A stretch of 64,000 nt of DNA from Nocardioides phosphati. GTDB lineage: Bacteria > Actinomycetota > Actinomycetes > Propionibacteriales > Nocardioidaceae. A program made the position numbers and the translations under genes. Below the pieces are notes generated by a model. That model did no database searches, had not been told where the DNA came from, and was given only the letters and a program-made list of their open reading frames with translations. Positions 51,984 to 61,205 of this stretch are shown here, piece after piece. How positions within the stretch are numbered: the first letter of the stretch is position 1; the number at the start of each line of letters is the position of its first letter. Location: positions 517,949 to 581,948 of the forward strand of contig NZ_BMNI01000001.1 in the NCBI RefSeq assembly GCF_014646375.1. The letters run 5' to 3'.

Positions 51984-52265
51984 ATGGGCACCGCGTCCGC
52001 CCACCCGAGCAGCCCCCGCCTCACCGGTTGGTTCGTGACCGCCCGGCACCGCCAGACCGGCCCGCACGGCGAGCCGCGACCCTGGGGCGCCGTACACGTC
52101 AAGCGGATCGGCGAGCCGATGACCGCCTGCGGCGTCGTGACCCTGGGGTGGCAGGTCTTCTGGAGGGTGCCGGCCGCCAGCGTGCTCGCCGAGCTCTGTG
52201 TGGACTGCCGGGAGGGTGCGCTCGCGGACGCGCAGGAGGGCCTCAGCCGCTGCGACGCGTGCTGA
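51984..52265 (+). CDS. Small Cys-rich hypothetical protein
   Basis: 93 residues, ATG 51984 with aaggaga upstream, 37 bases after the DUF779 stop. Central TACGVVTLGWQVFWRV, then ELCVDCREGA and terminal RCDAC give two CxxC-type pairs (one as CVDC, one as CDAC), so a zinc or redox site is likely. No named family recognised. Probably the last gene of the aldehyde dehydrogenase transcript. Confidence 0.6.
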   Translation: MGTASAHPSSPRLTGWFVTARHRQTGPHGEPRPWGAVHVKRIGEPMTACGVVTLGWQVFWRVPAASVLAELCVDCREGALADAQEGLSRCDAC

Positions 52266-52334
52266 GGCACTGTGCCCTCACTGCGGCGGGCCCGGACGGG
52301 GTCGGGGGACCTCTGGGGTGGTCGGGCACGGGCC

Positions 52335-52353
52335 ACTGGGGTGGGACCCCAGT
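52335..52353. promoter_or_regulatory. Hairpin upstream of pilin gene
   Basis: ACTGGGGT-GGG-ACCCCAGT, a perfect 8-bp stem with a three-base loop, 115 bases before the pilin ATG. No T-run follows; it is followed by an AT-richer stretch (ttcaaaagtgactagtaccaa) that may be promoter DNA. Could end the upstream transcript or act in the pilin leader. Confidence 0.4.
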
Positions 52354-52467
52354 TCAAAAGTGACTAGTACCAATAAGGCCCCTTGGCCTCGCGTGCTGCA
52401 TTGGACTGGGTGTTGTCTCAAGGACATCTCGGGGTCCACGTCCCTCCCCTCCAAAGGACCCACCGTC

Positions 52468-52818
52468 ATGGCACTCTCCCTCGACTCCCGTCGGCGCACC
52501 AGCAACGACGACGGCTTCACCCTCATCGAGCTCCTCATCGTCATCGTGATCCTCGGCATCCTCGCCGCGATCGTCGTCTTCTCCGTCAAGGGCATCACCG
52601 ACAAGGGTGAGAAGGCCGCGTGCAAGTCCGACGTCGAGACGCTCAGCGTTGCCGAGGAGGCTTACTACGCTGGCAACGGAACGTCGATTCCCGGTGGCTC
52701 GTACACCGACGCTGCCGGCCTCAAGGCCGCCGGCCTGATCCGCAGCATCCCGTCGTCGTCGAAGTACACGATCACCGTCGACTCGACGACCGGCGCCGTC
52801 ACCGGCTCGATCTGCTGA
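52468..52818 (+). CDS. Type IV pilin (major pilin candidate)
   Basis: 116 residues. Prepilin leader ending NDDG, cleavage before FTLIELLIVIVILGILAAI with Glu5, the class III signature. The mature part is short (about 100 residues), with two Cys (ACKSD; terminal SIC) likely forming a disulfide. First gene of the pilus operon; a hairpin (52836-52862) lies between it and pilT. Confidence 0.92.
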   Translation: MALSLDSRRRTSNDDGFTLIELLIVIVILGILAAIVVFSVKGITDKGEKAACKSDVETLSVAEEAYYAGNGTSIPGGSYTDAAGLKAAGLIRSIPSSSKYTITVDSTTGAVTGSIC

Positions 52819-52835
52819 TCCCTCGCGATCACGAG

Positions 52836-52862
52836 GAGGGCCGTCGTCGTACGGCGGCCCTC
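52836..52862 (+). terminator. Hairpin between pilin and pilT
   Basis: GAGGGCCG-N11-CGGCCCTC directly after the pilin stop, without a strong T-run. Likely a partial terminator or mRNA-stabilising stem, letting pilin mRNA exceed that of the assembly genes. Confidence 0.5.
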
Positions 52863-52904
52863 CCGCACCGCTCCTCTCCTCCCACTCCCACCGCGAGGGC
52901 ACGC

Positions 52905-54002
52905 ATGCACAGCCACCTGACTTCCGTCGGCGCCACCGTCGACCACCTGCTCGACGAGCTCTGGCAGGCCAAGGGCACGGACCTGCACCTGACCGTCGGC
53001 CTGCCACCGATGCTCCGCGTCGACGGGCGACTGGCGCCGATCCCGGGTGCCCGCGTGCTCACCGCGGCGGACACCGACGCCCTCCTCGACGAGGTGCTCT
53101 CGACTGAGCAGCGCAACGCGTGGGAGGAGAAGCACGAGTACGACTTCTCGTTCTCGTGGCGGGACCAGGCCCGGATCCGCGGCAACGCCTTCACCCAGCG
53201 CGGCCTGACCGCGGTGGCGCTGCGCATGATCCCGCGGGAGATCCCGTCGCCGGACGACCTGGGGATCCCGGAGATCGTTCGCGACCTCGCGCTGCGCCAC
53301 CAGGGCCTGATCCTCGTCACCGGGCCGACGGGCTCGGGCAAGTCGACCACGCTCGCGTCGCTGATCGACCTGATCAACTCGCAGCGCGGCGCGCACATCA
53401 TCACCATCGAGGACCCGATCGAGTACGTCCACGACCACAAGCTGTCGGCCGTCAACCAGCGCGAGGTCGGCACGGACACCGACGACTTCCACGACGCACT
53501 CCGCAGCGTGCTGCGCGAGGACCCCGACGTCCTGCTGGTCGGCGAGATGCGCGACCTCGAGTCGATCCAGTTCGCCCTCACCGCTGCCGAGACCGGCCAC
53601 CTGGTCTTCGCGACGCTGCACACCAACGACACCGCCCAGTCGCTCGGGCGCATGATCGACGTCTTCCCTGCCGAGCAGCAGGCCCAGATCCGGGTCCAGC
53701 TCGCCGCCGCCCTCAGCTGCGTCGTCTACCAGCGGCTCATCCCGCGGGTCAGCGGCGGCATGGTCGCGGCGTACGAGGTGCTGACCGCGACATCGGCCGT
53801 GCGCAACCTGATCAAGGAGGGCAAGACGCACCAGCTGCGCAACTCCCTCCTCACGGGCACCCGCGACGGCATGAGCACGCTCGAGCAGTCGCTCTCGCTC
53901 CTCGTCCAGGAGGGCGTGGTCTCCGAGGAGGAGGCCCGCGCCCGCAGCATCCACCCGCACGACGTCATCTCGCGACCGCGCGTGTCCGCAGTCGGGTCGT
54001 GA
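52905..54002 (+). CDS. pilT: Pilus retraction ATPase PilT
   Basis: 365 residues from ATG 52905. N-terminal DLHLTVGLPPMLRVDG (PAS-like), Walker A GPTGSGKST, Asp box ITIEDPIEYVH, Walker B LLVGEMRDLESI, His box ETGHLVFATLHTNDT and the retraction motif region (TAYEVL-like AAYEVLTATSAV). Hexameric ATPase that depolymerises the pilus. It is followed by pilB after 3 bases. Confidence 0.93.
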   Translation: MHSHLTSVGATVDHLLDELWQAKGTDLHLTVGLPPMLRVDGRLAPIPGARVLTAADTDALLDEVLSTEQRNAWEEKHEYDFSFSWRDQARIRGNAFTQRGLTAVALRMIPREIPSPDDLGIPEIVRDLALRHQGLILVTGPTGSGKSTTLASLIDLINSQRGAHIITIEDPIEYVHDHKLSAVNQREVGTDTDDFHDALRSVLREDPDVLLVGEMRDLESIQFALTAAETGHLVFATLHTNDTAQSLGRMIDVFPAEQQAQIRVQLAAALSCVVYQRLIPRVSGGMVAAYEVLTATSAVRNLIKEGKTHQLRNSLLTGTRDGMSTLEQSLSLLVQEGVVSEEEARARSIHPHDVISRPRVSAVGS

Positions 54003-54005
54003 GCC

Positions 54006-55736
54006 ATGAGGTTCAAGGGCCGCCCCCAGCCTGTCGCACCTCCGGCACCCTCCACTGACGCGTACGACGAGCGGATCGCGCGCCTGCTCGTCTCCGCGGG
54101 CCGGATCGAGCCGTACCAGCTCGACGCGCTGCGTGCCGGAGCGCCCGAGAGCGGGCTCGCTGCGGAGCTGATGCGTGAGGGAGTCGTGACCGACGACGTG
54201 CTCACCCGTCTGGTCGCGGAGAACTTCGGCTGCGAGGTCGTGGACTTCCGTGACGACCCGCAGCCGGAGGCGGTCGCCCTGCTGACGCGCGAGCGGGCGC
54301 AGGAGCTCGCGGCGGTCCCGATCGCGCTCACCGACGACGAGGTGACGGTCGCGCTGCTCGACCCGTCGCCGGAGCACGTGGCGCTGGTCGCCGAGGCGGT
54401 CGGGCGGCCCGTGCGGCCCGTCGTCGCGACGTACCGGTCGTTCTTCCGGGCGCTCGAGACGGAGTACAAGGCGACGCGTGAGGTCGGCACGCACGTGCGC
54501 GCCTTCGAGGCCCGCGACAACCTGCGTCGCGAGGCGAGCGTCTTCGAGTCCGCGCAGGCCAATGAGGACGCCCCCGTCGTCCAGGTCGTGCAGAAGGTGA
54601 TCACGCAGGGCCTGCGCGACCGCGCGTCCGACATCCACATCGAGCCGTCAGGGGAGCGGGTCCGCGTCCGCTTCCGCATCGACGGCGCACTGAACGACAT
54701 CCTCGACCTGCCCGGCTCCATCGGCCCCGCGCTGGTGAGCCGGATCAAGATCCTCGGTGGCATGAACATCGTCGAGCGCCGCCGTCCCCAGGACGGCCAG
54801 ATCTCGATGAGCGTCGAGGGCCGCGAGGTCGACATCCGGGTGTCGACGACGTCGGTCATCGGCGGCGAGAAGGTCGTCATGCGACTGCTCGACAAGAGCC
54901 GGCCGCTCTTCCAGCTCGCCCAGCTCGGCATGCCGCTCGACACCGCTGACCGCTTCCGCAGCCTCGTGCACCAGCCGTACGGGATGATCGTCTGCGCCGG
55001 ACCCACCGGCGGCGGCAAGACCACCACGCTCTACGCGTCGCTGGGGGAGCTGGACACCCCCGAGCGCAACATCATGACGATCGAGGACCCCGTCGAGTAC
55101 ACCTTCGACTCGATCAACCAGATCCAGATCAACGAGCAGGCCGGCATCACCTTCTCGGGCGGCCTCAAGTCGATCCTGCGCCAGGACCCGGACGTCATCC
55201 TCGTCGGGGAGATCCGTGACGTCGACACCGCGCGCATCGCCGTACAGTCCGCGCTCACGGGCCACATGGTGCTGTCGTCGGTCCACGCCACCGAGGCGGT
55301 CTCGGCGCTGTACCGGCTGCTCGACATGGGCATCGAGGCCTTCCTGGTCGCCTCGTCCGTCAGTGCCGTCATGGCACAGCGCCTCGTACGCCGCAGCTGC
55401 ACGTCGTGCCTCGAGCCCTACGACCCGACCATCGAGGAGCTTGGCTTCCTGCACAGCTTCGGGGGAGAGGAGCCGGTGGGTGGCTTCACCCATGGTGTGG
55501 GGTGCCACTTCTGTGCCCACACCGGCTACCTCGAGCGGATCGGCGTCTACGAGCTGCTCACCGTCACCGACGAGGTCCGTGAGCTGATCGTCGACCGGGT
55601 GCCGCAGGACGACATGAGAAAGCTCGCCCGGAGCCAGGGGATGCGGACGCTGCAGGAGCAGGGCGCCCGCCTCGTCGCCGAGGGCATCACCACCCCCGCA
55701 GAGGTCATGCGGTCCATCTACGTCGCAGGAGTCTGA
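54006..55736 (+). CDS. pilB: Pilus assembly ATPase PilB (GspE family)
   Basis: 576 residues. An N-terminal MshEN-like domain is followed by the ATPase core: DRASDIHIEPSG, Walker A GPTGGGKTTT, TIEDPVEYTF, Walker B VILVGEIRD and the His box ALTGHMVLSSVHATEA. A Cys4 zinc site follows (RRSCTSCLEPY then VGCHFCAHTGY). Drives pilin polymerisation through PilC. One base before pilC. Confidence 0.93.
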   Translation: MRFKGRPQPVAPPAPSTDAYDERIARLLVSAGRIEPYQLDALRAGAPESGLAAELMREGVVTDDVLTRLVAENFGCEVVDFRDDPQPEAVALLTRERAQELAAVPIALTDDEVTVALLDPSPEHVALVAEAVGRPVRPVVATYRSFFRALETEYKATREVGTHVRAFEARDNLRREASVFESAQANEDAPVVQVVQKVITQGLRDRASDIHIEPSGERVRVRFRIDGALNDILDLPGSIGPALVSRIKILGGMNIVERRRPQDGQISMSVEGREVDIRVSTTSVIGGEKVVMRLLDKSRPLFQLAQLGMPLDTADRFRSLVHQPYGMIVCAGPTGGGKTTTLYASLGELDTPERNIMTIEDPVEYTFDSINQIQINEQAGITFSGGLKSILRQDPDVILVGEIRDVDTARIAVQSALTGHMVLSSVHATEAVSALYRLLDMGIEAFLVASSVSAVMAQRLVRRSCTSCLEPYDPTIEELGFLHSFGGEEPVGGFTHGVGCHFCAHTGYLERIGVYELLTVTDEVRELIVDRVPQDDMRKLARSQGMRTLQEQGARLVAEGITTPAEVMRSIYVAGV

Positions 55737-55737
55737 G

Positions 55738-56943
55738 ATGCCCAAGTTCGCCTATGTGGGGGTCGACCTCGAGGGAGCGCGCGTCAAGGGGACGCAGAAG
55801 GCGCCCAGCCGCGGTGACGCGGAGATCGCCCTCTACGAGCGGGAGCTGCGCGACCTGCGGGTGACCGAGAAGCGGAGCTTCCTCCAGTACGAGATCTCCG
55901 GCCCGCGCATCAAGCGCGAGGAGGTCATGCACCTCTCGCGCCAGATTGCGGCGTTCCTGCGCGCGGGCCTGCCGATCCTCGAGGCCGTGCACACGATCGG
56001 CGCCGAGAGCGAGAACTCCTCGGTCCGCCGGATGATGAACGACATCGAGGACGGCCTGCGCAGCGGCGAGCGCTTCTCCGACTGCCTCGACCACTTCCCG
56101 AAGGTCTTCCCGCCGTTCTTCCGCGGCATCGTGCGGTCGGCCGAGCTGACCGGTGAGCTCGACTCGGTGCTCGCGCGACTCTCGCGCTACATCGAGCGCG
56201 ACCTCGCCGCGCGCCGCAAGATCAAGTCGGCGCTGACCTACCCGCTCGTCGTGGCGGGCATGTCGGTGGTGACCGTGGTCGTCCTGGCCGTCTACGTGCT
56301 GCCGAAGTTCAAGGAGTTCTTCTCTGACCTCGACGCGGAGCTGCCGCTGCCGACGCGGATGCTCATGGGCCTCACCGACTTCATGGGCAACTGGTGGTGG
56401 GCGGTGCTCGGGGGCATCGCCGCGGTGGTGCTGCTCGTCTTCGTCGTGACGCGCTTCCAGCGCGGCAAGTACCTCCGTGACAGCCTGCTCCTGAAGGTCC
56501 CGGTCCTGGGCGAGGCGATCCAGTACGCCTTGGTCGAGCGGTTCTGCCGCGTGCTGGCGTCGATGGTCTCCGCCGGCGTCAACCTCACCGAGGCCCTCGA
56601 GGTCACCACCGAGGCGCTGCGCAACCGGGTCTTCATCCGGCGGCTCAACGAGGTCACCGAGCAGATGCTCGAGGGTCAGGGTGTCGCGGGACCACTGGCG
56701 CGCACGCGCCTCTTCCCCGGTACGGCGACGTCGATGCTGCGCGTCGGTGAGGACACCGGCTCCCTTGACACCCAGCTCGAGGTGACGGCGGAGTACTACG
56801 AGGCTGAGCTCGACTACAAGATCGCGAAGCTGACCGCTCTCTTCGAGCCCGCCGTCATCATCTTCATGGGCCTCATCGTGGGCTTCGTCGCCGTCGCGCT
56901 CGTCTCGGCGATGTACGGCATCTTCGGCCAGGTCGACGTCTGA
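55738..56943 (+). CDS. pilC: Pilus inner-membrane platform PilC (GspF family)
   Basis: 401 residues. Two T2SSF domains, each opening with a polar start (HLSRQIAAFLRAGLPILEAV; ERFCRVLASMVSAGVNLTEAL) and three membrane helices (SALTYPLVVAGMSVVTVVVL, WWWAVLGGIAAVVLLVFVV, VIIFMGLIVGFVAVALVSAM). Couples PilB/PilT to pilin. Its stop shares bases with the next ATG (TGATG). Confidence 0.92.
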   Translation: MPKFAYVGVDLEGARVKGTQKAPSRGDAEIALYERELRDLRVTEKRSFLQYEISGPRIKREEVMHLSRQIAAFLRAGLPILEAVHTIGAESENSSVRRMMNDIEDGLRSGERFSDCLDHFPKVFPPFFRGIVRSAELTGELDSVLARLSRYIERDLAARRKIKSALTYPLVVAGMSVVTVVVLAVYVLPKFKEFFSDLDAELPLPTRMLMGLTDFMGNWWWAVLGGIAAVVLLVFVVTRFQRGKYLRDSLLLKVPVLGEAIQYALVERFCRVLASMVSAGVNLTEALEVTTEALRNRVFIRRLNEVTEQMLEGQGVAGPLARTRLFPGTATSMLRVGEDTGSLDTQLEVTAEYYEAELDYKIAKLTALFEPAVIIFMGLIVGFVAVALVSAMYGIFGQVDV

Positions 56944-57437
56944 TGCGGTCGTCCCCGCCGCGCCGCCGGCGTCCTGGCTGCGATCAGGGAGACACCCTGA
57001 TCGAGCTGCTCTGCGCCGTCGTCATCCTCGGCATCGCCGGCGTCGCGATCATGGCCGGCTTCTCATTCCTGGTGAAGTCGTCCGACCTCGGGCGCAAGCA
57101 GGCGACTGGACAGGCCTACGTCAGGAGCCTGGCGGAGGCGATCCAGCGGTCGATCGACACCACCGGTGGATACAAGCCCTGTGCGGCGGCGGGAGCGTAC
57201 GTCACGGCCGCGACCAAGGGCGCTGCCGGGATCCCGAGCAAGTACACGATCGTCACGCAGTCAGCCGCCCAGTCATGGAACGGTGCTGCGTGGGGCGCGT
57301 GCAGCACGGACCGAGGGGCCCAACGGGTCGAGCTGACCGTCGGGATCGGGGGAGTGGCCGGCCACGCCGCCTCGGAGAAGATGACCGTGATCCTGCGCCA
57401 GCCCTGCAGCGGTACGCCGGGGGCGACGGCATGCTGA
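56943..57437 (+). CDS. Minor pilin-like protein (PilV/PulG type)
   Basis: 164 residues. Leader RPGCDQG then DTLIELLCAVVILGIAGVAI: Glu5 is kept, but residue +1 of the mature protein is Asp instead of Phe, an unusual N-terminus that cannot be methylated in the usual way on Phe. Mature part contains Cys pairs (KPCAAAG, GACST, QPCSG, terminal Cys). Overlaps the following minor pilin. Confidence 0.8.
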   Translation: MRSSPPRRRRPGCDQGDTLIELLCAVVILGIAGVAIMAGFSFLVKSSDLGRKQATGQAYVRSLAEAIQRSIDTTGGYKPCAAAGAYVTAATKGAAGIPSKYTIVTQSAAQSWNGAAWGACSTDRGAQRVELTVGIGGVAGHAASEKMTVILRQPCSGTPGATAC

Positions 57438-58108
57438 CGTGGATCCGGCGGGTGCGCCGCGTTCGCTCCGATGACGGCTTCACGCTCGTCGAGCTCCTGG
57501 TGACCATCTCGATGCTCACCATCGTGATGATCACCCTCACCGCGATGGTCTTCGAGTTCATGCGGCAGACCAACGAGACGACCACCCGGATGAACGAGTC
57601 CTCGGACCAGCAGTTCGTGTCGGCGTACTGGCAGCAGGACGTGAGCAGCCTCGGCATCCACGGCTTCGTCTCGGGGGACCTGAACCCCCTCCCTGCAGAG
57701 CAGTCCGTCTGGACGAACAGCGGCGCCGGCGGCTGCACGGCGGCCAACCCGGTCGTGACGATCGGCTGGAACGACTACCAGACGGGAAGCCCCACCGACG
57801 TGCTCGCTGCTTGGAGCGGGGCCTCGCGCAAGTACGCCGTCTACTACGCGACGACCGCGGGTGGCCAGACGATCCTGCACCGCAAGCGCTGCGGCGGCAG
57901 CAGCACGGACATCGTCGTCGCCCGCTTCCTCACCGAGATTCCGACGGTCGCCTGCGCTGACAGTGCCGGCGCGTCGGTGAGCTGCGCGTCGACGAGCCCG
58001 CTTCCCGCATCCGTGTCGATCACGCTGAAGGTCCAGGACAAGGGACAGCAGGTCCACAACTCCACCGGCTACACCACCGTCTTGACCGCTGAGAGGAGGC
58101 AGGGATGA
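57431..58108 (+). CDS. Minor pilin-like protein (PilW type)
   Basis: 225 residues from ATG 57431. Leader RVRSDDG, cleavage before FTLVELLVTISMLTIVMITL with Glu5. The mature domain has four Cys (GGCTAAN, KRCGGS, VACADS, VSCAS) suggesting two disulfides. It overlaps both neighbours (57431-57437 and 58105-58108), so minor pilins are translationally coupled. Confidence 0.8.
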   Translation: MLTWIRRVRRVRSDDGFTLVELLVTISMLTIVMITLTAMVFEFMRQTNETTTRMNESSDQQFVSAYWQQDVSSLGIHGFVSGDLNPLPAEQSVWTNSGAGGCTAANPVVTIGWNDYQTGSPTDVLAAWSGASRKYAVYYATTAGGQTILHRKRCGGSSTDIVVARFLTEIPTVACADSAGASVSCASTSPLPASVSITLKVQDKGQQVHNSTGYTTVLTAERRQG

Positions 58109-60396
58109 TCCGTCGCCTTCGACTCCTGCGTGCAATGAGGAAATCCGACGACGGGGCGATGCTGATCTTCGCCCTGATCGTGGTCACCACGGTCGCGCTC
58201 GTCACCGGCGCGCTGCTGACCACCAGCGGCGCGAAGTTCGCCGCGACTGTGCAGTTGCGGAAGGTCGCCGGCGCCGGGTACGCCGCGGATGCAGCCGCCA
58301 AGGTCGCGATCAGCGACTTGCAGTACGGCAGTGGGCTGGGGACCAAGCCTGCCGGCCCCGACGTCTCCCTCCCGACGGACTTCATCAGCGCCTCCCGCCC
58401 GTCCTGGGTCTTCGACAACAACGTCGACCAGACCGGGTGCTTCGGCGCGACCGGCACGGCCGACCACCCGATTCCCCGGACCACCGTCACCCTCCCTGGC
58501 TTCTACAAGGACAACCAGAGCGGCCTGACGCAGACGGCCACCGTCACCTGCGCACCCGTTGTCGGCACGGGCGTCTTCGACTCCGGCCCGGCGAACCCGA
58601 TCGCGGGCGGTGCCCCGAACGGCGGTTCGGGTGGCGGCGGCGCGGGACGAGCGGTCACCATCCTCGGCAGCACCACGCCTGCCCTCGACCTGAAGGTGCT
58701 CGGCAGCGGCAACAGCAACCAGTTCGCGATCCACGGCGACATCGCCGTGCAGGGCCAGCTCGCCATCAACAACGGAAACCTCTACACCAACGGCGCCGTC
58801 GTCGCCGGCTCGTGCAACAGCGTCGCTTCGGTCATCGCGGACAGCGGCAAGAACTGCTCCTCGGCTGCCGCCGTCGGCGACCCCCACGCGAGCCGCACGC
58901 CGAACGCGATCCCGACGGACAGCAACGGCAACTGGCGGCTCGGCACCTGGTCCGGGTGCACGTTCCAGCCGGGGTACTACGACGATGCGGTGGCCCTGAC
59001 GGCGGCGACCGCGGGCTGCGCGCCCGCCGTCTTCACCCCGGGCACCTACTACTTCGACTTCCACAACAACGTGCAGGACCCGACCAGGGGTCAGAGCACG
59101 ATGTCGACCACTGGTGGCGACGTGTGGAAGGTGAACGGGTCCCTGGTCGGAGGTGTGTCGACCGGAGGTCCGGTCCCGGGATCGTGCGTGAACCCGATTG
59201 ACTCACCGAGCGCGAACGGTGTCCAGTTCATCTTCGGTGGCGACAGCCAGATGGTGCCGAACGGTGGGTCGATCGAAATCTGCGCCTCGTCGAACGCCAC
59301 GCAGGCACCGATCGCCGTCTTCGGCCTCGACGGCAGTACGGCGGAGCGGGGCAAGGTCTCCTCGGGGTACGCCACGCCCGCCTCGACCCCGACGATGGTG
59401 CCCGGCACGGCGACGACCACGAAGCGGAGCAACGGCGGAAGCCAGGTCGACGACTGGACCGCGACGCCGAGCGGGAGCCTGGTCGCTGCTCTCGGTGCAA
59501 GTGGCGGTGCGCAGGCGACGTACAGCGACGGCAATGCGAACTCGGCGAACTCGCCCAACCCGCCGACCCTGACGATGGGCGGATTCACGCTGCCGGCGGG
59601 GACGATCCCTCCGGGCTCGAACATCCAGTCCGCGACTCTGAAGGTGAAGCACGACGAGAGGGTGACCGGCAACGGCAGCTCGATCGCTCCGAGTCTCAAG
59701 GTCACGCTCGGCTCGAGCAACCAGAGCTTCACGACCACGTCTGGCATCACGGCAGGCACGGCGTCGCACGCTGACTCGCTCGACCTCACGGCGCTGCTGG
59801 CCGACGCCGTCCACAGCGGGAGCACGTTCTCGAACCTGTCGGTGGCGTTCAGCGAAGCCGCCAAGGGCAATGCGACCGCGAACGTCGACGCCGTCTCCCT
59901 GGTGATCACCTACTTCACCCCGAAGCTGCGCGGCGAGACCTCCCTCGCCATCCCGGGCAACTGCGTCGAGAGCCTGACCTGCAACGTCATCGACGACGGC
60001 AACGGCTCGAACTTCAAGGGCGAGTTCGTGGTCCAGGGCGTGACCTACCTTCCGGGTGCGGGCCTCAACCTGGCCCTCGGAAACCAGACCGGGACGGTGT
60101 CGCTGCGCTGGGGGCTGGTCGCGATGTACGCCCACATGGACAGCAGGAACTCGTTCCCGTTCGCCTACCCGGTCGTGTCGATCCCCAACCAGGGCCCGGC
60201 CTTCGGACGCGCCAACACGGCAGTCGACCTCAAGGTCTTCCTCTGCTCCGGATCAGGGCCCTGCTCGACCACGGGCACACCTGCGCTGACGTCGCGCGTC
60301 ATGCTGACTGATCCGGTGGACAGCGTGACGGGCTTGCTCGCGCCGAAACCGGGGGAGCGCAAGGTGCAGGTCCTGAGCTGGTCGGAGCAGAAGTGA
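58105..60396 (+). CDS. Very large PilX/GspK-like minor pilin, adhesin candidate
   Basis: 763 residues, far longer than ordinary minor pilins. Leader RKSDDG is followed by AMLIFALIVVTTVALVTGAL; position 5 is Phe, not Glu, as in GspK/PilX-type tip proteins. The long extracellular part is Gly/Ser/Thr-rich with several Cys pairs and a jelly-roll-like segment (IQSATLKVKHDERVTG; LDLTALLADAVHSGSTF; VSLVITYF). A tip adhesin is likely. Overlaps the PilW-like gene and prepilin peptidase gene by 4 bases each. Confidence 0.8.
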   Translation: MIRRLRLLRAMRKSDDGAMLIFALIVVTTVALVTGALLTTSGAKFAATVQLRKVAGAGYAADAAAKVAISDLQYGSGLGTKPAGPDVSLPTDFISASRPSWVFDNNVDQTGCFGATGTADHPIPRTTVTLPGFYKDNQSGLTQTATVTCAPVVGTGVFDSGPANPIAGGAPNGGSGGGGAGRAVTILGSTTPALDLKVLGSGNSNQFAIHGDIAVQGQLAINNGNLYTNGAVVAGSCNSVASVIADSGKNCSSAAAVGDPHASRTPNAIPTDSNGNWRLGTWSGCTFQPGYYDDAVALTAATAGCAPAVFTPGTYYFDFHNNVQDPTRGQSTMSTTGGDVWKVNGSLVGGVSTGGPVPGSCVNPIDSPSANGVQFIFGGDSQMVPNGGSIEICASSNATQAPIAVFGLDGSTAERGKVSSGYATPASTPTMVPGTATTTKRSNGGSQVDDWTATPSGSLVAALGASGGAQATYSDGNANSANSPNPPTLTMGGFTLPAGTIPPGSNIQSATLKVKHDERVTGNGSSIAPSLKVTLGSSNQSFTTTSGITAGTASHADSLDLTALLADAVHSGSTFSNLSVAFSEAAKGNATANVDAVSLVITYFTPKLRGETSLAIPGNCVESLTCNVIDDGNGSNFKGEFVVQGVTYLPGAGLNLALGNQTGTVSLRWGLVAMYAHMDSRNSFPFAYPVVSIPNQGPAFGRANTAVDLKVFLCSGSGPCSTTGTPALTSRVMLTDPVDSVTGLLAPKPGERKVQVLSWSEQK

Positions 60397-61175
60397 GCGC
60401 AGTGCCTCCAGTCGCATCGGCCACCATCGCCGGAGTCCTCGGGCTCCTCATCGGGTCCTTCCTCAACGTGGTCGTCCACCGCGTGCCGCGGGGTGAGTCG
60501 GTGGTCCGTCCGCCGAGCGCCTGCCCGTCGTGCGGCCACGAGATCCGGGCGCGCGACAACGTGCCGGTCCTCGGCTGGCTGCTGCTGCGGGGCCGGTGCC
60601 GTGACTGCTCGGCGCCGATCAGCGCGCGCTACCCGCTCGTCGAGCTCGGCACGGGGCTGCTCTTCGCGGTCGTGGCACTGCGGCTGGCCGACCGCCCGGC
60701 CCTGCTGCCGGCGTACCTCGCCTTCGCCGCGGGCGGCGTCGCGCTCTCGCTCATCGACCTCGACGTACGCCGCCTGCCGGACGTCATCGTCCTCCCGCTG
60801 TACGTCGTGCTGCCGGTGCTGCTGGCGGCCGACGGGGATCCCGCCTCGCTGGTGCGCGCGGTGACCGGGGGAGCGGTGCTGGGCGCGGTCTACCTGGCGA
60901 TCGCCTTCGCGGCGCCCGGCGCGATGGGCTGGGGTGACGTGAAGCTCGCCGCCCCGGTGGGCGCGATGATGGCGTACCTGTCCTGGGGGACCCTGCTGAC
61001 CGGAGCGTTCGGTGCCTTCCTGCTCGGGGCCGTGGTCGGCGTGCTGCTCATCGTGGGGCGTGGCGCAGGACGCCGGACCGCGGTGCCGTTCGGGCCGTTC
61101 ATGCTGCTCGGTGCGGTCTGCGCGATCCTCGGCGCCGGCGGCCTCGGCGACGCCTACCTGAGTGCCCTCTCCTGA
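60393..61175 (+). CDS. pilD: Prepilin peptidase PilD
   Basis: 260 residues from GTG 60393. N-terminal GSFLNVVVHRVPRGES with a cytoplasmic Cys4 zinc site (CPSCGHEI, CRDC), then the aspartate protease motifs SLIDLDVRRLPDVI and GWGDVKLAAPVGAMM. Cleaves and N-methylates the pilins encoded upstream. Ends the pilus operon. No pilM, pilN or pilO genes follow. Confidence 0.93.
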   Translation: MSAVPPVASATIAGVLGLLIGSFLNVVVHRVPRGESVVRPPSACPSCGHEIRARDNVPVLGWLLLRGRCRDCSAPISARYPLVELGTGLLFAVVALRLADRPALLPAYLAFAAGGVALSLIDLDVRRLPDVIVLPLYVVLPVLLAADGDPASLVRAVTGGAVLGAVYLAIAFAAPGAMGWGDVKLAAPVGAMMAYLSWGTLLTGAFGAFLLGAVVGVLLIVGRGAGRRTAVPFGPFMLLGAVCAILGAGGLGDAYLSALS

Positions 61176-61205
61176 GCGCTGCCGCCGCGGCACTACGCTC
61201 CGGGC

